Counted from the first letter of the stretch, positions 15,638-23,753 are shown. The stretch is DNA of 35,106 nucleotides from Rhizobium sp. BK251 (GCF_004345245.1 NZ_SLUQ01000012.1:1-35106); one strand, 5' to 3'. The notes: a model not told the origin generated them from the letters alone. Numbers and translations: made by a program.

Positions 15638-16063
15638 TTAGCCAAACCGCCTCCCTGCATTCGCGTCTTCCGCCAGAACCAGACTTGCGGGCGGCGACCC
15701 ACTCTCGTCGCCTCCGACGATTGCGGAAATGTAAGTCAGGGCATTTTTCATCCCGTTCATCGTGTAGGGCTTTTCGATTGCACCGAGTGCGCCGGCAAAC
15801 CCTTCCGGGATCTTCTTGATATTGCCGCTCACGAAGACATAGGGGATGCCCGCAGCTGCTAGTTCGCGACCCACGTCGATCCCGGTCGGGCCATCCATGA
15901 GGTGGATATCGACGAATGCGAAATCAGGCTTCGAGGTGCAGATCTGCTCATGCGCCTGGCTGCTGCTCATGGCAAGTCCTGTGACCTGATGGCCCGCCAT
16001 CTCCACCTCACTTTCAAGCTCCATGGCGAGAAGCATTTCGTCTTCGACGATCATAACTTTCAA
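15638..16063 (-). CDS. Single-domain response regulator, partner of the LOV kinase
   Basis: A 141-residue receiver. The acidic pocket is IVEDEM, the phosphoacceptor Asp52 (FAFVDIHLMDG), the Ser switch VSGN and the Lys EKPYT. It ends in a 25-residue low-complexity tail without an output domain. It starts with TTG at 16063, overlapping the stop of the LOV kinase; GGAG lies 8 nt before this TTG, and an ATG at 16054 is poorly placed. The overlap implies co-translation and a cognate pair. The single-domain form matches the outputs of other HWE kinases. Confidence 0.9.
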   Translation of the reverse strand: MKVMIVEDEMLLAMELESEVEMAGHQVTGLAMSSSQAHEQICTSKPDFAFVDIHLMDGPTGIDVGRELAAAGIPYVFVSGNIKKIPEGFAGALGAIEKPYTMNGMKNALTYISAIVGGDESGSPPASLVLAEDANAGRRFG

Positions 16064-17187
16064 TGTGTATTCTCCTGATGGTCGCCGACAAGCAGCACCA
16101 CATCGACAACCGTCTTTCGTCCATCCTGTTTACGTTCGATTTCGGCGCCGAGCTGCAAAGCAGACGCCTCGATCAACATGCGTCCGAGCTCGGTGCTTTC
16201 AATATCAGGCTCAACTGGTTCGGATGTGTCCTCGACCCGGATCAGAAAATGACCGTTGAGGCGTTTGACCAGCACGTGGATGTCGCCGCCGCCGTCCATG
16301 AGGCCCCGTCGAACTGCATCGCCGACCAGCTCATTGACGATCAGCGACAAAGGCGTGGCTTTGACAGCGGGCACGAGCAGCGGCGAAAGATCTAAAGACA
16401 GACGGATGTCGTTGCGGCCAGTGGCATCGACAAGATCTGTCACCAATTCCTTTGTGAACTCTGAGATATCGAACTTCGACACGTCGTCGAGCGTGAACAG
16501 CTTTCGCTGAACTGTACTGAGGGCCTCTATTCGGTTGAGGACCGACATGAGTGTCTGCCTTTGCCGATAATCGGTGGTGATGCGTGCCTGCATTTTTACG
16601 ATGGAAGCCATCGTCAGCAGGTTGTTTTTCACCCGATGGTCCACCTCGTGGACCAGCAGCGTGCGCGCCTCCAGTGCCGCCTTAAGGGTGGCGGTGTTTT
16701 TTGCCACCTCCGCCTCCGCCTGATGGCGCGCAGCCGCCAGGTCTGCTTCCCGGCTTTTGACAGTTGTGAAATCGAGCTGGGACGCAAAGAAATAGATGAT
16801 TGTCCCTGCCTCGTCCCGGACGGGGCTGATGAATACCGCATTCCAAAACGTAGTGCCGTCTTTTCGGTAATTAAGAATATCGACAGCAACATCGTGGCCG
16901 GCCGCGATGCCCTCCCGAATCCTCGCGATCGTTGCTTTGTCAGTCTCTGGACCCTGCAGAAAACGGCAATTGCGCCCAATTATCTCGTCATCTCTGTAGC
17001 CCGTGAGCCTTCGGAAGGCTTCGTTGCAGAAGATGATCGGATTGTCGGACTGGTTCGGATCGGTGACGATCATTGGCATCCGGGTCGCCTTGAACGCGGC
17101 CGCAAATGGATCCTCGCTTACATGTCCGGCGACGAGACGGTCGCCGGCGTTGCGGGCATCGGTTCGATATTGATCCTTTTCTTGCAT
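16060..17187 (-). CDS. LOV-domain HWE histidine kinase (blue-light receptor)
   Basis: A 375-residue protein from the ATG at 17187; a TTG 30 nt upstream has no ribosome site and lies in a hairpin. Residues about 28-140 form a PAS/LOV domain with the flavin motif GRNCRFLQG (71-79). Cys74 is the residue that forms the photoadduct with FMN; Asn106, Asn116 and Gln137 (FFASQLDF) complete the flavin site. A helical linker leads to His184 (LLVHEVDHRVKNNL) and an HWE-type ATPase. LOV-HWE kinases sense blue light and control the general stress response or attachment in alphaproteobacteria. The receiver at 15638 overlaps its end. Confidence 0.94.
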   Translation of the reverse strand: MQEKDQYRTDARNAGDRLVAGHVSEDPFAAAFKATRMPMIVTDPNQSDNPIIFCNEAFRRLTGYRDDEIIGRNCRFLQGPETDKATIARIREGIAAGHDVAVDILNYRKDGTTFWNAVFISPVRDEAGTIIYFFASQLDFTTVKSREADLAAARHQAEAEVAKNTATLKAALEARTLLVHEVDHRVKNNLLTMASIVKMQARITTDYRQRQTLMSVLNRIEALSTVQRKLFTLDDVSKFDISEFTKELVTDLVDATGRNDIRLSLDLSPLLVPAVKATPLSLIVNELVGDAVRRGLMDGGGDIHVLVKRLNGHFLIRVEDTSEPVEPDIESTELGRMLIEASALQLGAEIERKQDGRKTVVDVVLLVGDHQENTH

Positions 17188-17207
17188 GGGGGTCCTAATC
17201 GTGTTGT

Positions 17208-17227
17208 CCCGCGACAAATGTCGCGGG
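17208..17227 (-). other. Hairpin between the two sensor kinase genes
   Basis: CCCGCGAC and GTCGCGGG form an 8-bp perfect stem with an AAAT loop, just upstream of the LOV kinase ATG and downstream of the PAS kinase stop (minus strand). No T-run; it may separate expression of the two kinases. Confidence 0.5.
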
Positions 17228-17251
17228 CTAGGAATTGGTTCCGGTCATTTG

Positions 17252-19063
17252 TCAGGGCAAAGGAGATAGCGTCGCCTCAATCTCGCAAATCACACCGGAC
17301 GGATCATAGGCGATTGTCGATTTGCCGTTCAGCTCCGCGGACAACAAGCGTTCGACGAGGCGGGACCCGAAGCCCTTGCGGGTCGGAGGGAGAACCTCCG
17401 GTCCGTCCATCTCCCTCCAAACGAGGCGAAGATCTCCGGTTTCTTCAGCGTAGCTCCAGCTGATGGCAATTCTGCCTGTCGCATTGGAGAGTGCACCATA
17501 TTTGGCAGCGTTTGTGCCGAGTTCATGGAGAGCAAGCGAGAGTGACGCAACGACCTTTTGCGGCAGCAAGACCGGATCGCCAGAAACATCAAACCGCTCT
17601 GAAGGATATGGAGCGATAGCCTGCTCTACCACAGCCTTGAGATCGGCACTCTGCCAATGCCCCTCGGCAAGAAGGTCATGGGCATGTGCCATCGCCGAAA
17701 GGCGAGCCTCGAAAGCGGTAACCGCACCGCTGGCCTCAGCATCTTTTGCCAGGGTCTGACGGGCAATCGCCATGACCGTCGCAAAGACATTCTTCACCCG
17801 GTGGTGCAACTCGCCGATTAGCACTGCCTGAAGCCGATCCGCTTCCTTTTTCGCCGAAATATCGTGAGCGATCTTAGATGCGCCGATAATCCGGCCGGCA
17901 CTGTCGTAGATTGGCGAGACGCTGAGGAGAACATCGACGAGATGACCATCTTTGTGACGGCGTCTGGTTTCGTAAGGCTCCACAGTCGATCCGGCCCTGA
18001 CGCGGCTCAACAGCGTCGGTTCCTCGTCGATCCGATCAGCAGGCACAAGGATCAGTACAGACTGACCGATGATCTCGTCCGCCTTATAACCATATAGCCT
18101 CTCCGCCGAGGCGTTCCAGGACGTGATAGTCATATCGAGATCGATGCCCAGGATGGCATCATTGGAAGATGCGATGATGGACGCCAGCTGGCGCTCGACC
18201 TCCTGCCCTTTTTTGCGTTCGCTTGTATCGATCGAGACGACCGCAACCTGGCGAATCCTGCCGCTATCGTCTCGAAGCGGCGAGACGGTATTGTTCACCC
18301 AGACGAGACTGCCATCTTTTCGGACATATCGCTTTTCGAGATCGAAGCTCTCGCCGGTCTGTGCAAGCCGCTGGTACAATCGGGTTTGTTCGGGCATGTC
18401 GTCGGCATAGGTGATGTCGCGGATGTTCTTGCCGAGCAGCTCCTGTTCCTCGTAGCCGACAATCTCGCAAAACCGCTTGTTGACGTGCAGGATCTCGCCA
18501 TTGAGGCTCCCTTGGCCGATCCCGGCCGCCGACTGCGATATTACCGCCCGCAGCCGTTCTTCGCTTGCCTGGAGCGCCCGATCGGCGCGGACGCGATCCG
18601 TGGTCTCGTTGACAATGCAGAAGACGCCGCAAACCGTCCCGTTTTCATCGCGGACCGGGGAATAAGAAATGTCAAAATAGACAGTTTCCGGGTAGCCGTG
18701 CCGCTCGATATAAAATGGGCGGTCCTTGGCGGCGACCGTCTCGCCTTTGTCCAGGACTTGACGCAGGAGCGGTTCGAGGTCGTCCCATAGCTCGCTCCAG
18801 TTTTCTCGTGCCGGTCGACCGAAAGCCTTCGGGTGCCGTTGTCCGATCGACGGCGCATAGGGTGCGTTGTACAGGGCGACGAAGTCCGGCCCCCAGAACA
18901 AAACGATCTGCGCCATGGAAGGCAGCATAATGTCGATAGCGGATCTCAGGCACGGAGGCCAAACTGAAGGCGGGCCAAGCATGGACTGGTCCCAGTCTCC
19001 CCGCTCAAGCATTCGAGAAATTTCGTCTTGCTCCGAGAAAATTTCCCCCGTTTCGTTCTGCAT
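17252..19063 (-). CDS. Multi-PAS HWE histidine kinase
   Basis: A 603-residue soluble kinase from the ATG at 19063; a TTG 33 nt earlier in frame cannot be excluded. A PAS/GAF-like first domain spans about 40-165. Two typical PAS/PAC units follow at about 166-284 (VISQSAAGIGQGSLNGEILH) and 290-408 (IIASSNDAILGIDLDMTITS). The phosphoacceptor is His421 (GELHHRVKN). The HWE ATPase shows LALHELGTNAAKYGALS and the family's Trp-x-Glu (LVWREMDGP). None of the PAS domains has the LOV Cys motif, so its ligand is unknown. It lies upstream of the LOV kinase in the same direction and could share its receiver. Confidence 0.93.
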   Translation of the reverse strand: MQNETGEIFSEQDEISRMLERGDWDQSMLGPPSVWPPCLRSAIDIMLPSMAQIVLFWGPDFVALYNAPYAPSIGQRHPKAFGRPARENWSELWDDLEPLLRQVLDKGETVAAKDRPFYIERHGYPETVYFDISYSPVRDENGTVCGVFCIVNETTDRVRADRALQASEERLRAVISQSAAGIGQGSLNGEILHVNKRFCEIVGYEEQELLGKNIRDITYADDMPEQTRLYQRLAQTGESFDLEKRYVRKDGSLVWVNNTVSPLRDDSGRIRQVAVVSIDTSERKKGQEVERQLASIIASSNDAILGIDLDMTITSWNASAERLYGYKADEIIGQSVLILVPADRIDEEPTLLSRVRAGSTVEPYETRRRHKDGHLVDVLLSVSPIYDSAGRIIGASKIAHDISAKKEADRLQAVLIGELHHRVKNVFATVMAIARQTLAKDAEASGAVTAFEARLSAMAHAHDLLAEGHWQSADLKAVVEQAIAPYPSERFDVSGDPVLLPQKVVASLSLALHELGTNAAKYGALSNATGRIAISWSYAEETGDLRLVWREMDGPEVLPPTRKGFGSRLVERLLSAELNGKSTIAYDPSGVICEIEATLSPLP

Positions 19064-19214
19064 CGGCGCCCACTCTAAATCGTTGCGACGTCGCAAACGT
19101 TCGTCCCAGTGCTCAATGTATAGCGTGGGATGGTCGCAGCAAGGTCTTTTCGCAATGAAATCAGCTTCTAATCCGACAGGCGGCTACCGATTTCAGCTCA
19201 CCAAAGGAGCAGAC

Positions 19215-19243
19215 TTGACCCTTTCTGGCTGATTTCCCATATG
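19215..19243 (+). promoter_or_regulatory. Possible sigma70-type promoter for the 19267 gene
   Basis: TTGACC (19215-19220) and CATATG (19238-19243) are separated by 17 nt, 23 nt upstream of the start. The -35 is good, the -10 only half matches. Confidence 0.35.
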
Positions 19244-19266
19244 TGCGCCGCTAGAAGGGAACGGGT

Positions 19267-19503
19267 ATGCGCGCATTTTTAGAAACGTCATTCGGTCCGA
19301 ACCAATTGTCAGTTATCGACCAATCATTCAACGACTGGCTGGAAGCTCACCATGTGACCAAGAACAGCGCAGAGGCTGAGCTTGCCGCTGCGATCATCAT
19401 AAACCTGTATCGCGAGGGACATGACACCAGGCAGGAATTGGACACTGCCATGTCCCTACATCGCGGTCTTGCCGATCTTAGCGAGTTGGCATCGCGCTCT
19501 TGA
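19267..19503 (+). CDS. Small helical protein, paralogue of the 1847 gene
   Basis: A 78-residue protein with AGAAGGGAACGGGT before the ATG. It is similar along about 50 residues to the 86-residue product downstream of groEL: Phe-Asn-Asp, Thr-Lys-Asn-Ser-Ala-Glu-Ala-Glu, Asn-Leu-Tyr-Arg-Glu-Gly and His-Arg-Gly-Leu line up with the equivalents there. It is transcribed divergently from the PAS kinase. Two copies in one stress island suggest a family with a role in stress physiology; no domain is recognised. Confidence 0.8.
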   Translation: MRAFLETSFGPNQLSVIDQSFNDWLEAHHVTKNSAEAELAAAIIINLYREGHDTRQELDTAMSLHRGLADLSELASRS

Positions 19504-19600
19504 ACCATATAGAACCTCCGGCCCGACAATTAGGAAACTGGTCTTAGAGAAACGTCTATGCAAGCGATAAAGACCAGCCGACGGTCTGAGCGAGGACAGC

Positions 19601-19636
19601 TTGCCTTTCGATTTCCTGAAGATGGATCGCCCTTTC
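19601..19636 (+). pseudogene. Possible tiny remnant of an EAL (c-di-GMP phosphodiesterase) domain
   Basis: Twelve codons read LPFDFLKMDRPF, close to the highly conserved EAL-domain stretch Leu-Pro-Phe-Asp-x-Leu-Lys-Ile-Asp-x-x-Phe. The surrounding frame is not EAL-like and no start is present. It could be chance, but the stretch lies in the otherwise featureless 19504-19730 gap. Confidence 0.35.
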
Positions 19637-19730
19637 GAACAAAGGCGTCACTGCCGGGACCAACATCAGGATGATCTTGAACTGAAAATACGAGGGACGT
19701 CAGGGCCTTAAGATGACGCGTGAGTTTGCG

Positions 19731-20006
19731 TCAGGCGCGGTCAAATGTGAAGGATGTCAGCAGCGTCGTGACAAAATTGCTCGCCTTTTCTTTAACGAGC
19801 ACCTCAGTCCATTCGTCGGTTCCCCGCAGCCGCAGGTCCGTATAAATGCTATCGACCGCTCCCTCTTCAATGCGCTTGATGTGGTCCATAAATGCCTGCT
19901 CCCCGCCCGCATGATAAATGTCTCGAATGACCATCCGCAGGATTTCTTGGATAGCAATCTGCCAGGCCGTATTGATAGCCTGTATCTCACCCGTATTTTC
20001 TGCCAT
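19731..20006 (-). CDS. Small hypothetical protein
   Basis: A 91-residue, mostly helical protein with CAGGAG six nt before the ATG on the minus strand. It has amphipathic helices (NTAWQIAIQEILRMVIRDIY, then GGEQAFMDHIKRIEEG) and a conserved-looking tail (EWTEVLVKEKASNFVTTLL). I do not recognise a domain. It is monocistronic as far as visible and not near an obvious terminator. Confidence 0.7.
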   Translation of the reverse strand: MAENTGEIQAINTAWQIAIQEILRMVIRDIYHAGGEQAFMDHIKRIEEGAVDSIYTDLRLRGTDEWTEVLVKEKASNFVTTLLTSFTFDRA

Positions 20007-20125
20007 GGAGACTCCTGTGGGTGAAGGGAACGGTACATGCCATCCGGAAAGACTGGTCGCTCATACGGCAATTCCGCGTCGACCAGTCTCGAGTGTTCGA
20101 TCAGTCACGTAGCTGAAGTGCGAAC

Positions 20126-20506
20126 CTAAGCCCGTCTTGCTTTGCGATTGGCGTAGCGCCGATCGCGTTCCGCCTTTCGCGCCGCTTCATCCTCGATCAC
20201 CCGCGCGATAAGGTTTTTCTCGCGTGTCTCGCGTGCTTCAGTCTCAGCTGGGGCTGCCGATGCCACGGCCTTCAGTTGCTCGGCTGCCTCGATCACCAGC
20301 CGCTGCGACTCCGCGAGCTTCTGCCGGTCGCGCTCAAGTCGCCGCTCTTCCCTGGCTGCCGCAATGGCGATGCGTTCCGCCTGTCGCGCCTGCCTAGCCG
20401 GTTCAGCGGCGATCTTTGCAGCGGAGTAGGCTCTCAGAAGAGCGGTCTTCGCTTCGGCAGCGGCTGCGCGACGGTCGGAAAGCTCATTGTTTCTCACGTT
20501 CTTCAA
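20126..20506 (-). CDS. DUF6481-like coiled-coil protein
   Basis: A 126-residue Ala/Glu/Arg-rich protein. The N-terminus KNVRNNELSDRRAAAAEAKT resembles the rhizobial DUF6481 start, followed by a long charged helix with many Ala-Arg-Glu repeats (about 45-120), probably a coiled coil. The start is TTG at 20506 with AAGGA 7 nt before it; no ATG is available that keeps the conserved N-terminus. It lies 35 nt downstream of the 20542 gene in the same direction. Function unknown. Confidence 0.72.
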   Translation of the reverse strand: MKNVRNNELSDRRAAAAEAKTALLRAYSAAKIAAEPARQARQAERIAIAAAREERRLERDRQKLAESQRLVIEAAEQLKAVASAAPAETEARETREKNLIARVIEDEAARKAERDRRYANRKARRA

Positions 20507-20541
20507 ATGTCTGTCCTTGGATCTTATTGGAGAAAGGGTTG

Positions 20542-20766
20542 TCAGGCCGTATTCGCTCGTTTGGCGAGCAGAGATGCAGTCGTTGTTGCACGGTCCTGCA
20601 ATTCCTTTGCGAGACGCGCTTCACGAAGGAGGACCGTCTTTTCGTCGCGCGAACAAACGAGGGAGTCGAGCTCTTCGACCGCCCTGTTGCGGGCGAAAAA
20701 CTGCGATTGCAGATTGCCGAAGGCAATCTCCGCCTGCTGGCGAGATTTGCTGTGTGTTTGTGACAT
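20542..20766 (-). CDS. Small helical protein upstream of the DUF6481-like gene
   Basis: A 74-residue charged protein (SKSRQQAEIAFGNLQSQFF, then VEELDSLVCSRDEKTVLLRE, then ARLAKELQDRA). It is predicted to be nearly all helix and reads well in this frame; the overlapping minus frame at 20484-20726 is Ser/Arg-rich and looks like its shadow. The Shine-Dalgarno (GGAAAA) is weak. With the following gene it forms a two-gene unit seen commonly, by recollection, in rhizobia. Function unknown. Confidence 0.65.
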   Translation of the reverse strand: MSQTHSKSRQQAEIAFGNLQSQFFARNRAVEELDSLVCSRDEKTVLLREARLAKELQDRATTTASLLAKRANTA

Positions 20767-20802
20767 GGTTTTCCGGATCAGGCCGCCAGATACGGCGGCA
20801 AC

Positions 20803-20830
20803 AAAAAAGGCCAGGCAAACTGCCTGACCT
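20803..20830 (-). terminator. Rho-independent terminator of the cold-shock gene
   Basis: On the minus strand GGTCAGGC and GCCTGGCC form an 8-bp stem (one G-U pair) with a 5-nt loop, followed by TTTTTT. It ends the cold-shock transcript 66 nt after its stop. Confidence 0.88.
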
Positions 20831-20895
20831 GGGTTGGTATCATGCTCTCAGCGATGCCAGTACATCCGTGGTCAAAGGAAAGCGGATACCGGGTG

Positions 20896-21105
20896 TTAGG
20901 CAGCCTGGAGATTGCAGGCGGACATCTTCCCCGACTTGTTGTCTCGCTCCAGTTCGAAGCCGATCTTCTGGCCTTCGACGAGTTCGCGCATGCCCGCGCG
21001 TTCGACGGCAGAGATATGGACGAACGCATCGGCGCCGCCGTTGTCAGGCTGAATGAAACCGAAGCCTTTGGTGGAATTGAACCATTTAACTGTGCCAGTG
21101 GTCAT
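20896..21105 (-). CDS. Cold-shock protein (CspA family)
   Basis: A 69-residue single cold-shock domain with both RNA-binding motifs: KGFGFI (about residues 13-18) and AFVHISAVE (about 27-35). The ATG at 21105 follows AAAGGG. CspA-type proteins bind single-stranded RNA and act as RNA chaperones. The sigma70 promoter at 21249-21277 implies a 5' leader of about 135 nt, the length expected for Csp genes whose leaders regulate their own translation. Confidence 0.96.
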   Translation of the reverse strand: MTTGTVKWFNSTKGFGFIQPDNGGADAFVHISAVERAGMRELVEGQKIGFELERDNKSGKMSACNLQAA

Positions 21106-21248
21106 GATCAACCCTTTCATAGCAGTAGAGGAACCACAGCACTTTCGCGCCGCGGATGGTGATAGCGATTTTTGAAAGGAAGGTTCGTTCAGGGCGCGGT
21201 GCCAGTCGCGCGGTAACCAAAGCTCAGCAAGCAAATATCGATAACCGG

Positions 21249-21277
21249 GATATAGGCTGACCGCTGCACAATGTCAA
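21249..21277 (-). promoter_or_regulatory. Sigma70 promoter of the cold-shock gene
   Basis: On the minus strand TTGACA is followed after exactly 17 nt by TATATC: a perfect -35 and a good -10. Transcription would begin near 21242, about 137 nt before the Csp start codon. Confidence 0.85.
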
Positions 21278-21299
21278 CTTTTAGTTTTTATGGCCAGCG

Positions 21300-22388
21300 A
21301 ATTCAGCATATGGTTGCGGTCTTGGACTTTACATCCAGCCGAAAATCTCGTGGACCGTTTTGTCTACAAGGTTAAGAATAGCCGGTCCTGAACTTTGCCC
21401 GCGCCGGTATATTCCCGGTGGTCGAACTCACTCACAACGCGGAGTGGGCCGCTCAGAAGATGGATGAATGTACGCTACAACGGACGCGCGGATTGCTTCA
21501 AACCGCGACAGGGTAGCATGACACTTTGCTGTTCTGGGAGCAACAGGAGGCCCGCCGGCTCTCAATGCCAATATCTGCGTGCTCCGGGGATCACTCGACG
21601 CGATGCGTTAGGAATTGACCGCAGTGGCGTCACTCTTCCCCGGCCAGCAGACTTGGTGTCGAGCCGAAGGAACCAAACACGGCAAGATCAATCGACCAAC
21701 CTCAACAAAAGGATCACGCCATCCCTTTTGCGAACCACCTGCATCACGCCATCAAGACGGTCTATCGCGACAACAAAGACTGGCTGGAGAGTAGAACAAA
21801 GCCAACTGACTTGCCCGAGTGGGGGTGCCGTCATGGCACAGGGGCAAATCAGTTAGCGATCCATAAATACCCCGACACGTTTACTTTCCAATCCCCTAGA
21901 TTTTGGGAGGGCTCAGTCGATTTTGTCGCACTTTCCGACTTCGAGATAGTGGAGTCCGTTGCTGTTTACTTGGCCTTCTTCTTCGCACGTTCAGCCTAAT
22001 GAGGCTGGCGAAGTCACAGTAACAACAGGCAGTGGTGGTTCCGACTTCTCAGGTCGTCACCGAGTTCGTGAGATATTCACCGCAACTACGGCGTAACCAT
22101 TGGTGCAACAACAACACCGAGCGCGTGGTGGAAGTGCGCAGTCAGAGACATCATTGTCGCCTGCGCGGAGCCGAATTTCAGTTTGCTCGCGTAATAGGTC
22201 GAGACGATACTCGTTGTCTCGATGGCGTGACCCGGCATTTGGGCGCGACTGGCGAAGAACGTGCAGCGATCAGGAGCAACCGGCCGCGCTTTCTCGCTTT
22301 TAGTGAAAATTCCTAATTGAAAGCCAGACGTGCACCCCGTTACTTGGGCACGTATTCACCTATGGGGGAGAATTGGCCACTACTATGC
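21300..22388. other. Gene-poor, probably decayed stretch
   Basis: No frame here reads convincingly as a gene. The longest candidates are Arg/Ser-rich frames without a ribosome site or recognisable motif. One better-looking open stretch lies on the plus strand at about 21620-21999 (includes ANHLHHAIKTVYRDNKDWLE, then LPEWG) but has no start or relatives that I know. A second short one at about 22075-22190 reads YGVTIGATTTPSAWW. Both may be remnants. I see no tRNA, CRISPR or insertion sequence. Confidence 0.6.
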
Positions 22389-22422
22389 AAAAGCCCCCGG
22401 CGTTCAGTACACCGAGGGACTT
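22389..22422 (-). terminator. Hairpin with minus-strand terminator polarity
   Basis: A long imperfect inverted repeat (AAAAGCCCCCGGCGT against ACACCGAGGGACTT). On the plus strand it has two C-A mismatches; on the minus strand these become G-U pairs, so the stem is stable in minus-strand RNA and is followed by UUUU. It would end a transcript from about 22423-22645, where no gene is clear. Confidence 0.5.
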
Positions 22423-22645
22423 CCCTGCAAAGGCGCGGCGAGCGTTGACACATACCCACTCTGATTGAAGGAAGAGTACCGCGCCGGACACCGAACCACG
22501 GCAGACGGAGTTTGTTCCCACTTTTTTAGCTAATGCTCATGGAAACTATTTCAGCAAGCGGGGTTTGATTTCTAATCAGAAGTTGATAATTTCAACCCAC
22601 GCGGTGGGGACCGAGTAGTGTGCGCCGGAAGGCAAACGCTCATTG

Positions 22646-22680
22646 ACGGGGTTGCTTAGGAAACTAAGCGACCCCGTTTC
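22646..22680 (+). terminator. 14-bp hairpin with GAAA tetraloop
   Basis: ACGGGGTTGCTTAG (22646-22659) pairs completely with CTAAGCGACCCCGT (22664-22677) around a GAAA loop. One pair is U-G in plus-strand RNA but C-A in minus, favouring the plus strand. It is followed by TTC. It faces the minus-polarity terminator 22691-22720. Confidence 0.6.
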
Positions 22681-22690
22681 GATACAAAGA

Positions 22691-22720
22691 AAAACCCCCG
22701 CGAGGGCACGCGAGGGTTTT
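22691..22720 (-). terminator. Terminator after the broken membrane-protein gene
   Basis: AAAACCC-x-CGCG pairs with CGCG-x-GGGTTTT around a 6-nt loop. The x pair is C-A on the plus strand and G-U on the minus, and the minus RNA ends in GGGGGUUUUU. It lies 20 nt after the end of the minus-strand pseudogene at 22740. Confidence 0.75.
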
Positions 22721-22739
22721 CATGAGGGCGCTTTGAACC

Positions 22740-23278
22740 CTATTCGCTCCCACGAGGGCGTGCGGGATTTTTTGTGCGAACACTCCATAACTCAGGCGCT
22801 GGTCGTTTGTTCCCTTGGGCGGACAAGAGTCTCGTATCCCGATCTTGCCAATTGGGCGCTTCGAGTCCAATCGGGCTTTTCAAGCCGAAAGCATTCACAA
22901 CCAGTCCGAACAACAAAAATACCGTCAGCGAAATCAGCGCGAAACGCCCGTCCTGCTCAAAATAAACGCGCATTCCCTGAGCTTCATCCTCACCACGACT
23001 GGGCAAAAGAAGTGCTGCGGTGGCGAACAGCATAAGAGTCATCAAAACAAGGAAGATGAACTCGCCGAACTCAAACGTCTGCCGGACCGTCGACAACTGA
23101 TTGATCGCCCATCAATAGTGCAATTGCATGAGAAAAAGGATTGCGCTCCAGCCGAGTGGCACCCAATCGATAGCGGACGTCCTACGAATGCGGAATAGGT
23201 GACGAACCCGGTCAAGCGGCGGGTCACTGACAGACCGAGAACCATGGAGATGACTGTCGCGACGATCGGAAAGTTCAT
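22740..23278 (-). pseudogene. Broken multi-pass membrane protein gene
   Basis: On the minus strand the N-terminus MNFPIVATVISMVLGLSVTR starts at ATG 23278. The frame is then lost near 23190-23215. The second frame continues well (AIDWVPLGWSAILFLMQLHY), meets an in-frame TGA where a Trp codon would fit, and runs on as WAINQLSTVRQTFEFGEFIF, AALLLPSRGEDEAQG and a further membrane segment to 22740. So one membrane protein of about 175 residues with at least four hydrophobic segments is inactivated by a frameshift and a nonsense change. The family is unnamed to me. A terminator still follows at 22691-22720. Confidence 0.72.
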
Positions 23279-23334
23279 CAATCAGCCATTTTGCGCGTTA
23301 ACACGCCGCGACGGTACGGCTCGACGAAATTATA

Positions 23335-23609
23335 TCATCCCTTGCCGCTGTCCAGCACTGAACAGATCCGCACGATGGCAGGTTTCCATGCCGGGTTGTT
23401 CCAAGGCAGAAACCCTTCAGCCGGCGACTTATACGTTTCCGATCCTAGCGCAGGCGTCAGCCGGAGATGAGGCGGCATATCCTCGATGTCGGCAAGTTTG
23501 CCGTTCTGCTCCAGGAACAGCGGGAGGTTTTCTCGCCCGCTTCAATCGGCCAGCGCCCATTCGCCGCCTCTCGGCAGTAGCGCACAAGCGTGTCGTAAGC
23601 AAGGTTTCG
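23335..23609 (-). pseudogene. Remnant of an unrecognised gene
   Basis: On the minus strand the frame LAYDTLVRYCREAANGRWPI (from about 23605) changes near 23525-23533 into NLPLFLEQNGKLADIEDMPP and ends with FLPWNNPAWKPAIVRI, then a short tail and TGA at 23335. The pieces read like one protein joined by a frameshift. There is no start codon; a TAG closes the frame at 23610-23612. I cannot name the family. Its neighbour is another pseudogene, so this block is decaying. Confidence 0.4.
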
Positions 23610-23753
23610 CTACCCCTGCGGTATCAACTGCGCCAATTCGCTTCCGCCCTACCCACGACCTGGAAACCGGGATCAACCGACCAGGTCGTTGGGGTCGCTT
23701 GCGAGCGCTGCAAACGGAATAGCCTCTGCAGATGGCCCATGGACGAAAATTTA

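Noticed and set aside
14755..17240. EcfG/PhyR-type general-stress promoters (GGAAC-N-GTT) before the HWE genes
   Set aside because: GGAAC occurs before the LOV kinase on the minus strand but without GTT at the right distance; none was convincing elsewhere.
22555..22610. Possible tRNA-Arg(UCU)-like anticodon arm
   Set aside because: A 5-bp stem with loop TTTCTAA is present, but the D-arm, T-loop and acceptor stem do not fit the expected spacing.
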